Of a DNA stretch of 64,000 nt, positions 1 to 8,477 are shown piece after piece (the stretch's first letter is position 1; each line of letters begins with the position of its first letter). The position numbers and the translations under genes were made by a program. The notes beneath the pieces were generated by a model. The model saw only the letters and a program-made list of their open reading frames with translations. It did no database searches and was not told the origin of the DNA. The stretch is from Caulobacteraceae bacterium (GTDB lineage: Bacteria > Pseudomonadota > Alphaproteobacteria > Caulobacterales > Caulobacteraceae). The DNA lies in NCBI GenBank assembly GCA_947475415.1, contig CANJLH010000002.1:62001-126000 (forward strand), read 5' to 3'.

Positions 1-536
1 TTGGGATCGTCCGCCGACAGACGCACCACCCCGGACCCGCCGCCGCCGTAGAGGGGCTTCAGCACCATGTCCCCGTGCTTGGCCCGGAAATCGAGGATCG
101 CCTCGGGATCGCTGGTCACCAGGGTCGGCGGCTGCACGCCGGGAAAGCCGGTGACGAACAGTTTTTCCGGCGCGCTGCGAACCTCGGCGGGATTGTTCAC
201 CACCAGCGTCTTCGGGTGAATCGCCTCCAGGAAGTGGGTGGTCGTTATGTAGGCCATGTCGAAGGGTGGGTCCTGGCGGAGCAGCACCACATCCATCTGG
301 GCCAGTTCGCGACGTTCCCAGGAACCAAACTGCGCATGGGCGCCATGCTCGGATCGGACGTTCACCGCCCGCCCGCGCGCGGTCAGAACTCCATCCTCCA
401 GCGCGAGCTTGTCCGGCGTATAGACCCACAACTTATGGCCGCGGGCCTGGGCCGACAGCATCATCAGAAAGGTGGTGTCAGTCTCGATGTTCGCCGCCTC
501 GAGCGGATCCATCTGGACGGCGACCTTCAACGACAT
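1..536 (-). CDS. gshB: glutathione synthetase, N-terminal part (cut by window edge)
   Basis: Glutathione synthetase joins gamma-glutamylcysteine and glycine using ATP in the cytoplasm. About 178 N-terminal residues are present. The protein starts [20 protein letters not shown], the usual N-terminus of the family, followed by a run ([15 protein letters not shown]) typical of GshB and the start of the ATP-grasp fold ([20 protein letters not shown]) close to the edge. The start is the ATG whose complement lies at 534-536; the SirB1-like gene lies 55 bases upstream on the same strand. The C-terminal ATP-grasp half lies outside the window, so intactness cannot be judged. Confidence 0.93.
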   Translation of the reverse strand, partial: MSLKVAVQMDPLEAANIETDTTFLMMLSAQARGHKLWVYTPDKLALEDGVLTARGRAVNVRSEHGAHAQFGSWERRELAQMDVVLLRQDPPFDMAYITTTHFLEAIHPKTLVVNNPAEVRSAPEKLFVTGFPGVQPPTLVTSDPEAILDFRAKHGDMVLKPLYGGGGSGVVRLSADDP

Positions 537-591
537 GGCGGACTCCCTGCGGCGATGGGCGACACATAATGCGCCTGGGCATTCCGCGCCA

Positions 592-1407
592 TCAGTTCAG
601 CTTCAACCGCATCCGCTCCCGCTGCGCCCGGGCGGCAAGCGCCGCGCCGCCGTCGAGCTCGCTGGCCTTGGATAGCGCCTGCATGGCGCCGGCCAGCGCT
701 CCCTGCCCTTCCCGCGCGGCGGCCACATCCAGCCACGGCCGGTGGTCTGAGGGATCGATCAGCGCCCGGCGCAAGGCCGCCCGCTCGGCGCGCGCGTAGG
801 ACCGGGCGCTGTGAGCACGGGCGAAGATGTTGTTCTGCAGCCGGATCAGCACCGCCCGGTCGCTCACCGGCGCCATCAGTCGGTCGAGCCGTTCGGCCAC
901 ATCTGGCGTCAGGCCGGCGTGCAGCGCCCGCCGGGTGAGTTCTGAGGGCAACACGACCCGGCCCTCGCTGAACGGATCCAAGGCCAGCGGCCCTTCCGCG
1001 GTCTCGATCCGCAGCAGGAAATGGCCGGGAAAATCCACCCCCATCAGGTCAAGGCCGCAGCTTCGTCCCACGTGCAAATAATAGACGCCCAGGGCCACCG
1101 GCAGACCCTTGCGCCGCTCGGCCACGGCGATGATGTCGGCGTTGTCCGGGTGCTCATAAGTCATCACGTCGCCGGCCAACCGCAGGTCTCCCGCCATGGC
1201 CTCGGCCAGGGCCTCTTCGGCGGACTCGCCCTTCAACCGCTGGGCCAACCGGTCGACCCCGGCCTGCGCCAGGTCCCGCGCGGCCTGGGCGTCGCGGCCC
1301 GGATCTTCGTGCAGCGCGCAGGCCACGGCAGCTTCCATCAATGGAAAATCGCCGTCCGCCGCCCCTCCGGCTGCGGTTAGGACCGCTTCGGCCTCCTCAC
1401 GGGTCAT
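592..1407 (-). CDS. SirB1 family protein (transglutaminase-like fold, TPR tail)
   Basis: This 271-residue protein belongs to the SirB1/YchA family, a conserved bacterial group of unknown biochemical role with a transglutaminase-like domain. The stretch [20 protein letters not shown] followed by [20 protein letters not shown] (about residues 88-130) is the family core, including the HVGR and PGHFLLR segments. The last 70 residues are Ala/Arg-rich helices with a [16 protein letters not shown] repeat resembling TPR units. The ATG at 1407 gives a normal family length. It lies between yraN and gshB on the same strand, probably in one transcript, which says little about its job. I assign the family, not a reaction. 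Confidence 0.85.
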   Translation of the reverse strand: MTREEAEAVLTAAGGAADGDFPLMEAAVACALHEDPGRDAQAARDLAQAGVDRLAQRLKGESAEEALAEAMAGDLRLAGDVMTYEHPDNADIIAVAERRKGLPVALGVYYLHVGRSCGLDLMGVDFPGHFLLRIETAEGPLALDPFSEGRVVLPSELTRRALHAGLTPDVAERLDRLMAPVSDRAVLIRLQNNIFARAHSARSYARAERAALRRALIDPSDHRPWLDVAAAREGQGALAGAMQALSKASELDGGAALAARAQRERMRLKLN

Positions 1408-1426
1408 CGCCGCCTCATTGCTCCGC

Positions 1427-1804
1427 TTAGGCCCCGCCCCACGCGTCCGGACTATGCCTAGGAAGACGGCCAGGCGCGAGCGCGATCAGATCGAGGCGCA
1501 CCGTGGCGCCTTGCAGACGTTTGCGGCGAGCCGCCAGCGCCACGCCCGCGCGGCGCAACCGCTCACGCTGGTCATAGCTCACCGCGGCCAGGGCGCTTTC
1601 CAGGGTGGCGCGGGTCTTGACCTCCACCACCGCCAGCACATCACCGCGCAAGGCGAGCAGATCGATTTCCGCCTGGGGCGTCTTCAGCCGAAAGCCCAGG
1701 ATCCGATAGCCCTTGGCCAGCAGCCATAGCGCCGCCCAGATCTCGCCGCGCCGGCCGGCCGCCCGCGCCGCCGCCCCCATGGCGCGCCGGTCGCGGCCGC
1801 TCAC
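1427..1804 (-). CDS. yraN: YraN / UPF0102 endonuclease-fold protein
   Basis: This 125-residue protein is a YraN (UPF0102) family member, a small nuclease-fold protein of uncertain function. The diagnostic block is near residues 18-65: GRRGEIWAALWLLAKGYRIL, then QAEIDLLALRGDVLAVVEVK. Its acidic residues and the EVK match the restriction-endonuclease-like active-site pattern (E, D, ExK). The start is a GTG whose last two bases belong to the TGA stop of rsmI (GTGA overlap at 1801-1804), so its translation is probably coupled to rsmI, a common gene neighbour of yraN. Nuclease activity is inferred from the fold only. Confidence 0.88.
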   Translation of the reverse strand: MSGRDRRAMGAAARAAGRRGEIWAALWLLAKGYRILGFRLKTPQAEIDLLALRGDVLAVVEVKTRATLESALAAVSYDQRERLRRAGVALAARRKRLQGATVRLDLIALAPGRLPRHSPDAWGGA

Positions 1805-2673
1805 CGCCCCGCATCCTTCAGCGCCAGCGCCCGGCGGTAGAGGTCGCGGCGGGGCAGCCCCAGGGCCTTGGCGACCTCGGCGGCCGCCTCGGTGGGACGC
1901 AGGCGGGTGAGCGCATCCAGCAAGGCGGTATCGGCGTCGTCCGCCGTCGCCGCCTCGTCCCGGCCCGGAGCCACCAGCACGACGATCTCCCCCTTGGGCG
2001 CGGCGAAGCGCGGGTCCGCCGCCAGATCGTCCAGGGGTCCGCGAATCACCGTCTCGTAGAGCTTGGTGAGTTCGCGCCCGACCACCGCCTCCCGGGGGCC
2101 GAACACCGCGGCCATGTCGGCCAGGCTGGCCGCCAGCCGCGAGCCGCCCTCATAGAACACAAGGGTGGCCCGGATGCCGGCCAGTTCCGCGAAGAAAACC
2201 CGCCGCGCCGCGGACTTCGGCGGCGGGAACCCGGCGAACAGGAACCGGTCCGTGGGCAGGCCCGCCGCCGCCAGGCCCGCCAGCAGGGCCGAAGCGCCGG
2301 GAATCGGATAGACCGCCGCACCCTGCTCGGCCGCCTCACGCACCAGCCGGTAGCCGGGATCGGAGATCAGCGGCGTGCCAGCGTCCGATACCAGCGCCAC
2401 CCGTCCCCCCTCGGCCAACAGCTTCAGGGCCCTGGGCCGGGCGCGGGCGGCGGCGTGCTCGTCGTGCCTCGCCAGCTTCGCCTTGATCCCATAGGCGGCC
2501 AGCAGCTTGCCGGTCACCCGGGTGTCTTCCGCCAGCACAAGGTCGCAGCCGGCCAGCACGTCCAGGGCCCGGAGCGTGATGTCCCGCAGATTGCCGATCG
2601 GCGTGGCGACCACATAGAGCCCGGCCGCCAGGTGGGAGTCGGATAGCGCGGGCGGTGCGACGGGTTGGGCCAT
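1801..2673 (-). CDS. rsmI: 16S rRNA (cytidine(1402)-2'-O)-methyltransferase
   Basis: RsmI methylates the 2'-OH of C1402 in 16S rRNA near the ribosomal P site using S-adenosylmethionine. The 290-residue protein has the tetrapyrrole-methylase fold motifs: VVATPIGNLRDITLRALDVL at 21-40, AEDTR at 48-52, SDAGTPLISDPGYRLV at 96-111 and the IPGASALLAGLAAAGLPTDR block near residue 123. The C-terminus ends in the usual helical tail (RRDLYRRALALKDAGR). It ends inside the start codon of yraN and lies 48 bases downstream of hemW. The length is normal and nothing looks broken. Confidence 0.96.
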   Translation of the reverse strand: MAQPVAPPALSDSHLAAGLYVVATPIGNLRDITLRALDVLAGCDLVLAEDTRVTGKLLAAYGIKAKLARHDEHAAARARPRALKLLAEGGRVALVSDAGTPLISDPGYRLVREAAEQGAAVYPIPGASALLAGLAAAGLPTDRFLFAGFPPPKSAARRVFFAELAGIRATLVFYEGGSRLAASLADMAAVFGPREAVVGRELTKLYETVIRGPLDDLAADPRFAAPKGEIVVLVAPGRDEAATADDADTALLDALTRLRPTEAAAEVAKALGLPRRDLYRRALALKDAGR

Positions 2674-2721
2674 GGTCCGTAAGTTCGCTGTATCCCCGCC
2701 CGTGGCAAGAGCCCTGAGGCG

Positions 2722-3876
2722 TCAGGCGGCGTCATCCGCCAAATCGCCGGCGATGCGGTTCAGCACCTGACGGCCGGCCCGGGTCACGCGCAGCCGCTCA
2801 TCGTCGGCGGCGATCAGACCCAGATCCCGTAGTTCCATCACCTTCGCATGCGTCGGCGAAAGACCCAGCGCCGCCAACTCCGCAAAGCCGACCCCCGCCT
2901 CGATGCGCAGGCCCATGATCAGTCGCTCCTGGGCGGCCTCGACGGGGGTCAGAAGCTCCTCACTGGCGAAGCCCACGCCATGGTTCTGCACACTGGCCAT
3001 GTAGTCATCCGGTCGCGCGGCGGCGACGGTGGCGTGGCGCACGCGGTCATGGGTCAGCCGCCCGTGGGCGCCAGGACCAACCCCCACATAGTCTGCGCCC
3101 GTCCAGTAGACGAGGTTGTGCCGCGAGCGGGCCGACGGGCCGCGGGCGTGATTGGAGACCTCATAGGCCTCGAACCCCGCCGCTTCCAGAACCGCCTGGG
3201 TCGCCTCATAGAGGTCGGCGGCCAGGTCTTCGTGGGGCGGAACCAGGCGCCCGCGGCGCATTGACAGTTCGAAGGCGGTGCCGGGCTCAATGGTCAGCTG
3301 GTAGGGTGAAACATGCTCAGCGCCCAGGTCCAGGGCGGCGCCGAGCTCGGCGCGCCAGGCGGCTTCGGTCTGGCCCGGCCGTGCGTAAATCAGGTCGATG
3401 GAGACCCGCCCAAACGCCTGCACCGCAGCCAAGGCCGCGCGGCGGCCGGTCGCCGCATCGTGGTTGCGTCCCAGGAAACGCAACGCCGTGTCGTCCAGGG
3501 ACTGCAGCCCCAGCGACAGGCGGTTGACGCCGGCGTCGGCGAAGGCGGCGAAACGCGCAGCCTCCGCGTCGGTGGGATTGGCCTCCAGGCTCACCTCCAC
3601 CTCACCCGCCGACGGCCAAAGCGCGCGCGCGCGACCGATGATCGCCGCCACCGCTTCGGGCGCCATCAGCGAGGGCGTGCCGCCGCCAAAGAAGATCGAG
3701 ATCAGTTCGCGCGGTCCGATCAGCGCCGCCTGCGCCGCCAGGTCGTCTTCGATCGCCTGGACAAGGGCCGCCGCCCTGAGCGGCTGGTTGCGGTCCCGAT
3801 AGACGTTGAAATCACAATAGGGGCAGATCCGCGCGCAATAGGGCCAGTGGACATAGACGCCCAGCGGCGCTGTCAA
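2722..3876 (-). CDS. hemW: radical SAM heme chaperone HemW
   Basis: HemW binds heme and a [4Fe-4S] cluster and delivers heme to membrane hemoproteins. It was formerly annotated as an oxygen-independent coproporphyrinogen oxidase-like protein. Cys14, Cys18 and Cys21 form the CX3CX2C radical-SAM motif, followed by DFN as in Hem[12 protein letters not shown] and EANPTD are further family blocks, and the protein has 384 residues including the C-terminal HemW domain. The start is a TTG overlapping the TGA of rdgB (TTGA at 3873-3876), so translation is probably coupled. True HemN proteins have a different N-terminal extension, so HemW is preferred. Confidence 0.94.
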   Translation of the reverse strand: MTAPLGVYVHWPYCARICPYCDFNVYRDRNQPLRAAALVQAIEDDLAAQAALIGPRELISIFFGGGTPSLMAPEAVAAIIGRARALWPSAGEVEVSLEANPTDAEAARFAAFADAGVNRLSLGLQSLDDTALRFLGRNHDAATGRRAALAAVQAFGRVSIDLIYARPGQTEAAWRAELGAALDLGAEHVSPYQLTIEPGTAFELSMRRGRLVPPHEDLAADLYEATQAVLEAAGFEAYEVSNHARGPSARSRHNLVYWTGADYVGVGPGAHGRLTHDRVRHATVAAARPDDYMASVQNHGVGFASEELLTPVEAAQERLIMGLRIEAGVGFAELAALGLSPTHAKVMELRDLGLIAADDERLRVTRAGRQVLNRIAGDLADDAA

Positions 3877-4472
3877 AACAGCGCGGCCTTGAGCTTGGCG
3901 AAAGCCCGCGCCCGATGGCTGATGGCGTCCTTTTCCGTCGGGTCCATTTCGCCGAAGGTCAGGATGCCGCCCGCAGGCGTGAACACCGGATCATAGCCGA
4001 AGCCGCGCTCGCCCCTGGGCGGGAAGGTGAGCGTCCCGTCAATGCGGCCCTCCACCACCACCGCCGGTCCGTTCGGCCAGGCCACCGCCAGCGCACAGGT
4101 GAACCAGGCGGAAGGATCATCCCGACCCGATTGCGTCACGCGCTCCTCCAGGTGACGCATGGCCAGGCCGAAGTCCTTGTCCGGACCCGCCCAGCGGGCG
4201 GAGAATATGCCGGGCGCGCCGTCCAGCGCCGACGTGGACAGTCCCGAATCATCGGCCAGCGCGATCAGCCCCGACGCGTCGGCCGCCGTCCGCGCCTTCA
4301 GGAGCGCGTTACCCACGAAACTGGCCTCGGTCTCCTCAGGCTCGCCTAGCCCCAGTTCGCCGGCGCTCAACAGTTGAAAGCGGTTCTCCAGGATCTGCGC
4401 CAGTTCCCGCGCCTTGCCGGGATTGTGTGTGGCGACGACCAATCGCGCACCGCGGTCGAGCCTTAGCGGCAT
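3873..4472 (-). CDS. rdgB: XTP/dITP diphosphatase (house-cleaning NTPase)
   Basis: RdgB hydrolyses non-canonical purine nucleotides (dITP, XTP) to monophosphates, keeping inosine and xanthine out of DNA and RNA. The 199-residue protein carries THNPGKARE (15-23), [40 protein letters not shown] and GFGYDPVF, the full set of Ham1/RdgB blocks. It is the first gene of the minus-strand run rdgB-hemW-rsmI-yraN and has its own ATG at 4472. A divergent DUF2975 gene begins about 105 bases away, so the promoter should lie in 4473-4577. Confidence 0.96.
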   Translation of the reverse strand: MPLRLDRGARLVVATHNPGKARELAQILENRFQLLSAGELGLGEPEETEASFVGNALLKARTAADASGLIALADDSGLSTSALDGAPGIFSARWAGPDKDFGLAMRHLEERVTQSGRDDPSAWFTCALAVAWPNGPAVVVEGRIDGTLTFPPRGERGFGYDPVFTPAGGILTFGEMDPTEKDAISHRARAFAKLKAALF

Positions 4473-4577
4473 GTGGGAAACTCTCCGAACGAGGCCGACA
4501 CATAGGCCCCCGTGGCGGGGGAGGCAATTTCACCCCATCTGCCATATCCTCCCGGCCTGAACGGAGGGGACAACCTC

Positions 4578-5087
4578 ATGCGCGCCTTAGGTCAGGGCTC
4601 GGTGTCGAGCCTGCTGAAGATCATCCTGGATGTGGTCTACGCCGCCCTGTGGGTCGGCTTGGACGCGATCGGCCTGCTGGTCCTGGCGGCGATCCTGCTG
4701 GCCTTCGACGGCGACCTGATGTCGCGTCTGGCCGGCGGAATGAGCGCGCCGATGCTGGCGGGAGGCCTGCTGGCGGCCGGCCTTTACGCCGTGGGCGTGC
4801 TGGTCATCGTCGACCGTCTGCGGCGGATATTCACCACCCTCACCGCCGGCGACCCCTTCCACCCGGACAATGTGCGCCGCCTGCGGATCATCAGCCTGGC
4901 GCTCGCGGCGCTGGAGCTGGTGCGCTATCTGGTGGTGGCCTTGAGCGCATGGATGCCGCATGGGGTGCGTCAGGTGGAGCCGTCGCTCAACCTGACCGCC
5001 TGGTTTTCGGTGCTGGTCGTGTTCGTGCTCGCCGAGGTGTTCCGGGAAGGCGCGCGCCTGCGCCGCGAGGCTGAACTGACCATCTGA
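4578..5087 (+). CDS. DUF2975 membrane protein
   Basis: This 169-residue protein has four hydrophobic segments at roughly residues 15-45, 58-80, 98-122 and 138-158, and matches the DUF2975 family of small integral membrane proteins. A typical family feature is the loop LRRIFTTLTAGDPFHPDNVR between helices 2 and 3. I start it at the ATG at 4578 because AGGGGACAACCTC lies directly upstream; a longer reading from 4512 has no such site. It is followed after nine bases by a small XRE regulator. DUF2975 genes are commonly paired with such a regulator. The function is unknown. Confidence 0.85.
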   Translation: MRALGQGSVSSLLKIILDVVYAALWVGLDAIGLLVLAAILLAFDGDLMSRLAGGMSAPMLAGGLLAAGLYAVGVLVIVDRLRRIFTTLTAGDPFHPDNVRRLRIISLALAALELVRYLVVALSAWMPHGVRQVEPSLNLTAWFSVLVVFVLAEVFREGARLRREAELTI

Positions 5088-5096
5088 GGTTTGCCC

Positions 5097-5327
5097 ATGC
5101 CGATCCGCATCCAGCTCGACCGCCTGCTCCTGGAGCGGCGCATGTCCCCAGCCGAACTTGCCGACCGGGTGGGGGTGACCGTGGCCAACCTGGCCATCCT
5201 GAAGTCCGGAGAGGCGCAGGCGTTGCGCTTCTCCACTCTGGACGCCCTGTGCCGCGAACTGGACTGCCAGCCCGGCGACCTGCTGGCGTTCGAACCGGAG
5301 CCCATGGAGGCCCCGCGGGCAGGCTAG
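5097..5327 (+). CDS. small XRE/Cro-type helix-turn-helix regulator (YozG-like)
   Basis: This 76-residue protein is almost entirely one Cro/CI-type helix-turn-helix domain. The core is LLLERRMSPAELADRVGVTV, with recognition helix VANLAILKSGEAQALRFSTL, then LDALCRELDCQPGDLLAFEP, as in the YozG-like group. The ATG at 5097 follows GAGGTTTGCCC, which favours it over a TTG six bases earlier. It overlaps nothing and lies nine bases after the DUF2975 gene, so the two are probably cotranscribed. The pairing suggests that it represses its own promoter and serves the membrane protein, but this is inference. Confidence 0.88.
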   Translation: MPIRIQLDRLLLERRMSPAELADRVGVTVANLAILKSGEAQALRFSTLDALCRELDCQPGDLLAFEPEPMEAPRAG

Positions 5328-5340
5328 ACCGCCGCCCCTG

Positions 5341-6132
5341 CTAAGCCCCGAAGATCCAGTCGCCGGTGAGCGCCGACATCTGCACCCCGGCCAGCACCAT
5401 CTGATTCCCGCCGCCCATGTCGATGACCACGTCCGCGCCGGACTGGGCCACCGTGTACTGGGTTCCGGGATCGACCATCACCCGGTCGCCCTGGGCGCGG
5501 TTGAAGTCGGTGACCCGGTCCAGGCCGGCCTGGCTGAAAGTGTGGAAGATGTCGGCCCCCAGGCCACCGGTCAGGGTGTCCGAACCCCGATCGCCGGACA
5601 GCCAGTCGTCGCCGGCCTCGCCCAGGATCAGGTCGTTGTCCCTGCCGCCGCGGACGATGTCGAACCCGTCGCCCCCATTGACCGTGTCGTCGCCCTGGTT
5701 GCCGTTGATGAAGTCGATGCCGCCACCGCCGAAGATATTGTCGACGCCCGTGAACCCCTGCAGAATCTCGGCGACGTTCGCGCCCACCACAGAGTCATTG
5801 CCGGTGAGGATCAGCGCCATCAGACCGTCCAGGTCGGCCGCCTGACCCAGGTTGCCGTAGGGCAGGCTGAAGTTGGACAGGTCAAGCAGGGTCTGGCCGT
5901 TGAAATCCGCGCGGAGCCCGGTGATCACACCCCCCACCGGCGCGCCGCCGAGCAGATCGAAATTGCCGGTCATGGTGGTGTCCAAGGTCCCCGAGATTGC
6001 GCCGGTGACCGTGGTGCGCACGTGAAACGTCGTGGCGCTGACTGTGACGATCTGCGCGGAGACCAGCTTCAGCAGTGCGATGTCGTTGTAGGTGATCGCG
6101 CCCGCAGGCACGTTGTACGTTACGGTGGCCAT
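5341..6132 (-). CDS. RTX-type (hemolysin-type) calcium-binding repeat protein
   Basis: This 263-residue protein has no N-terminal signal peptide. Its middle (about residues 133-195) holds seven consecutive nonapeptides of the form GGxGxDxUx, for example GNQGDDTVN, GGDGFDIVR, GEAGDDWLS and GDRGSDTLT, which form calcium-binding parallel beta rolls. After them comes an RTX C-terminal region of the kind recognised by type I secretion (LDRVTDF ... DRVMVDPG ... IDMGGGNQMVLAGV). The N-terminal 130 residues are beta-rich with no domain I recognise. Secretion through a type I exporter is inferred; no exporter gene is in the window. The ribosome binding site is buried in a hairpin (see separate entry). 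Confidence 0.85.
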   Translation of the reverse strand: MATVTYNVPAGAITYNDIALLKLVSAQIVTVSATTFHVRTTVTGAISGTLDTTMTGNFDLLGGAPVGGVITGLRADFNGQTLLDLSNFSLPYGNLGQAADLDGLMALILTGNDSVVGANVAEILQGFTGVDNIFGGGGIDFINGNQGDDTVNGGDGFDIVRGGRDNDLILGEAGDDWLSGDRGSDTLTGGLGADIFHTFSQAGLDRVTDFNRAQGDRVMVDPGTQYTVAQSGADVVIDMGGGNQMVLAGVQMSALTGDWIFGA

Positions 6133-6160
6133 CTAAGTCCCCTGATCCAGCCCAGGGGAC
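6133..6160 (-). promoter_or_regulatory. hairpin covering the ribosome binding site of the RTX gene
   Basis: Read on the minus strand, GTCCCCTG (6160-6153) and CAGGGGAC (6144-6137) are perfectly complementary with an eight-base loop. The 3' arm contains AGGGGA, the only Shine-Dalgarno-like sequence, and TTAG separates it from the ATG. The RNA would hide the ribosome binding site in eight base pairs. There is no T-tract, so it is not a terminator for an upstream gene. Confidence 0.6.
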
Positions 6161-6268
6161 GCACAAGCCATGACTCAACAGCCGCCCGACAGGTGCAAAT
6201 GGACTATGCGCGGCCGCTTTGGCGATCTTTGCCCGGCCCGGGGGTGAGCGCTTGCCTGAGGCGCGCGC

Positions 6269-6577
6269 CTAACTCTTCCTGACGAATTCCGCGCGGAGGA
6301 CGAGGCCTTTGATTCCCTCGTACCGACAGTCGATTTCCTGGTCGTCGCCGGTGAGGCGGATGGACTTGATCACCGTCCCGCGCTTGAGTGTCTGGCCAGC
6401 CCCCTTGACCTTGAGGTCTTTGATCAGGGTGACGCTGTCGCCATCCGAAAGCTGGGTTCCCAGCGCGTCACGAACCTCTGTCCGACCCGCCGCGGCGGTC
6501 CTCGCGGCAAGGTCGCCGGCCGAAACCCATTCGCCCGTTGCTTCGTCGTAGACGAAATCACCCTCGCCCTCGCTCAT
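6269..6577 (-). CDS. PhnA-domain protein lacking the zinc ribbon
   Basis: This 102-residue protein ends in the PhnA/YjdM domain: [40 protein letters not shown], then C-R-Y-E-G-I-K-G and a final FVRKS. In E. coli PhnA the first 30 residues form a four-cysteine zinc ribbon. Here that part ([20 protein letters not shown]) has no cysteine, so the ribbon is missing or replaced. Despite the old name the family has no proven role in phosphonate use. The start ATG overlaps the TGA stop of rph (ATGA at 6574-6577), so it is probably translated with rph. Confidence 0.85.
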   Translation of the reverse strand: MSEGEGDFVYDEATGEWVSAGDLAARTAAAGRTEVRDALGTQLSDGDSVTLIKDLKVKGAGQTLKRGTVIKSIRLTGDDQEIDCRYEGIKGLVLRAEFVRKS

Positions 6578-7290
6578 CCGCCCACGGCCGCCCGCTGGAA
6601 GCTGCAGAGTTCGGTGATGCCGCCGCGCGCCAGGGCGAACAGGGCCTCGAACTCTCCTTGAGTGAAGCCGCGCTTCTCGCCAGTGGCCTGGATCTCGACA
6701 ATGTCGCCGGCGCCGGTGAGCACGAAGTTGGCGTCGGCCTCGGCGTTGGAGTCCTCCTCGTAGTCAAGGTCGAGGACCGGGACGTTGTCGAACACCCCGC
6801 AGGAAATCGCCGCCACCTGGTCCAGGATTGGGTCGGTCTTGATCACGCCTTCGGCCAGCAGGTAGCGGGTAGCGAGGCGGAGCGCCACCCAGGCGCCGGT
6901 AATCGCGGCGGTGCGGGTGCCGCCGTCGGCCTGGATCACGTCGCAGTCGACGCTGATCTGGCGCTCACCCAGCGCCTTCATGTCGGTGACCGCACGCAGA
7001 GACCGGCCGATCAGCCGCTGGATCTCCTGGCTGCGGCCGCTCTGTTTGCCCTTGGCCGCCTCGCGGTCGCCGCGGGTGTGGGTGGCCCGGGGCAGCATAC
7101 CGTATTCGGCGGTCACCCAGCCCTGGCCGCGGCCGCGCAGGAACGGGGGCACCCGCTCCTCCAGGCTGGCGGTGACCAGCACCTTGGTGTGGCCGAAAGA
7201 GACCAGGCAGGAGCCCTCCGCATAGCGGTTGACCCCGGTCTCCAGGGTGACGGGGCGCAGGATGTCGGGGGCGCGTTCGGAAGGCCGCAT
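6574..7290 (-). CDS. rph: ribonuclease PH
   Basis: RNase PH is a phosphorolytic 3'-5' exoribonuclease that trims tRNA 3' ends. The protein of 238 residues starts [20 protein letters not shown], as in the family. It contains [40 protein letters not shown] (73-92, phosphate binding) and the [20 protein letters not shown] block. A longer reading from 7413 would add 41 residues of unrelated sequence and run into the hrcA start, so the ATG at 7290 is chosen. It is divergent from hrcA with 85 bases between them. The downstream PhnA gene overlaps its stop. Confidence 0.96.
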   Translation of the reverse strand: MRPSERAPDILRPVTLETGVNRYAEGSCLVSFGHTKVLVTASLEERVPPFLRGRGQGWVTAEYGMLPRATHTRGDREAAKGKQSGRSQEIQRLIGRSLRAVTDMKALGERQISVDCDVIQADGGTRTAAITGAWVALRLATRYLLAEGVIKTDPILDQVAAISCGVFDNVPVLDLDYEEDSNAEADANFVLTGAGDIVEIQATGEKRGFTQGEFEALFALARGGITELCSFQRAAVGG

Positions 7291-7375
7291 GTCAATCTCC
7301 GGTTCAGGGCGGCTTGCGCCGGGCGGGGCCGCGCTTATCCTATCATCCGTGCGGCCCGTCCATGGCCGCTTGGAT

Positions 7376-8461
7376 GTGACGCCGCCGAACGACTTGACCA
7401 GCCCCCTGTTCACCAGAGGCCCGACCCTTAGCGAGCTCGACGAGCGCGCGCGGGAAATCTTTCGCCGCGTGGTGGAGTCCTATCTGGACACCGGCGAGCC
7501 GGTGGGCTCACGCACGCTCTCCAAAGGCGGACTGGCCCTGTCGGCGGCCTCGATCCGCAACACCATGCAGGACCTGACCCAGCTGGGCCTTCTGGGAGCG
7601 CCGCATGTGAGCGCCGGCCGATTGCCGACCCATGCGGGCCTGCGTCTGTTCGTCGACGGTCTGTTGGAGGTTGGCGACATCGCCGAGGACGACCGCCGCG
7701 ACATCGAGGCGCGCCTGCACGCCCATGGCCGCAACTTCGAAGACGCCCTCAATGAAGCCAGCGTCATCCTCTCGGGCCTCGCCCGGGGCGCCGGCGTGGT
7801 GGTGGCGCCGGTGCGGGACGGCGGGGTTCGCCACGTGGAGTTTGTGGCCCTGGGCCCCGACCGGGCGCTGGCGATCATGGTGTTCGACGACGGGTCGGTG
7901 GAGAACCGGCTGATTCGCCTGTCCGCCGGCGTTACCCCCTCGGCGCTGATGGAAGCCTCCAACTTCCTCAATGCCCGCATGATGGGCCGCACGGTGGGCG
8001 AGGCGCGGGCGGCCCTGCGCGCCGACCTCGACAAGGCCCGCCAGGAGCTCGACGCAACCGCAGCGCGGCTGGTGGAGGATGGACTGGCCGCCTGGTCCGG
8101 TGGCGCAGACCAGGACCGCGCCCTCATCGTGCGCGGCCGCGCCAACCTTTTGGGCGAACCCCAGGCGATCGAGGACCTGGAACGGGTGCGCATGCTGTTC
8201 GAGGATCTGGAGCAGAAGGAACAACTGATCACCCTGCTCGACGGGGTGCGCGAAGGCGAGGGCGTGCGCATTTTCATCGGCGCAGAAACCCGTCTGTTTT
8301 CGCTTTCGGGTTCCGCTGTGGTTGCGGCGCCCTATATGAGCGGCGACCAGCGGGTGTTAGGCGCTATCGGCGTCATTGGCCCCGCCCGTCTGAACTACGC
8401 CCGGATCATACCGCTGGTGGACTACACCGCCCGCGTGCTTGGCCAGGTGATGCGCTCGTAA
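7376..8461 (+). CDS. hrcA: heat-inducible transcription repressor HrcA
   Basis: HrcA represses chaperone genes by binding CIRCE operators and is tuned by GroEL. The N-terminal winged helix is clear: [20 protein letters not shown], then [33 protein letters not shown] and [20 protein letters not shown]. The middle GAF-like region and C-terminal [20 protein letters not shown] are also typical. The start is uncertain: GTG at 7376 gives 361 residues, a TTG at 7394 would give 355, and no ATG fits in frame without adding non-family sequence. grpE follows 16 bases later, so this is an hrcA-grpE operon. I find no CIRCE element here, as expected if the operator is in front of groESL. Confidence 0.94.
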   Translation: MTPPNDLTSPLFTRGPTLSELDERAREIFRRVVESYLDTGEPVGSRTLSKGGLALSAASIRNTMQDLTQLGLLGAPHVSAGRLPTHAGLRLFVDGLLEVGDIAEDDRRDIEARLHAHGRNFEDALNEASVILSGLARGAGVVVAPVRDGGVRHVEFVALGPDRALAIMVFDDGSVENRLIRLSAGVTPSALMEASNFLNARMMGRTVGEARAALRADLDKARQELDATAARLVEDGLAAWSGGADQDRALIVRGRANLLGEPQAIEDLERVRMLFEDLEQKEQLITLLDGVREGEGVRIFIGAETRLFSLSGSAVVAAPYMSGDQRVLGAIGVIGPARLNYARIIPLVDYTARVLGQVMRS

Positions 8462-8477
8462 TTTGACCAGGAAGACG

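Noticed and set aside
7291-7375. CIRCE operator upstream of hrcA
   Set aside because: No TTAGCACTC-N9-GAGTGCTAA or close variant is present in the rph-hrcA gap.
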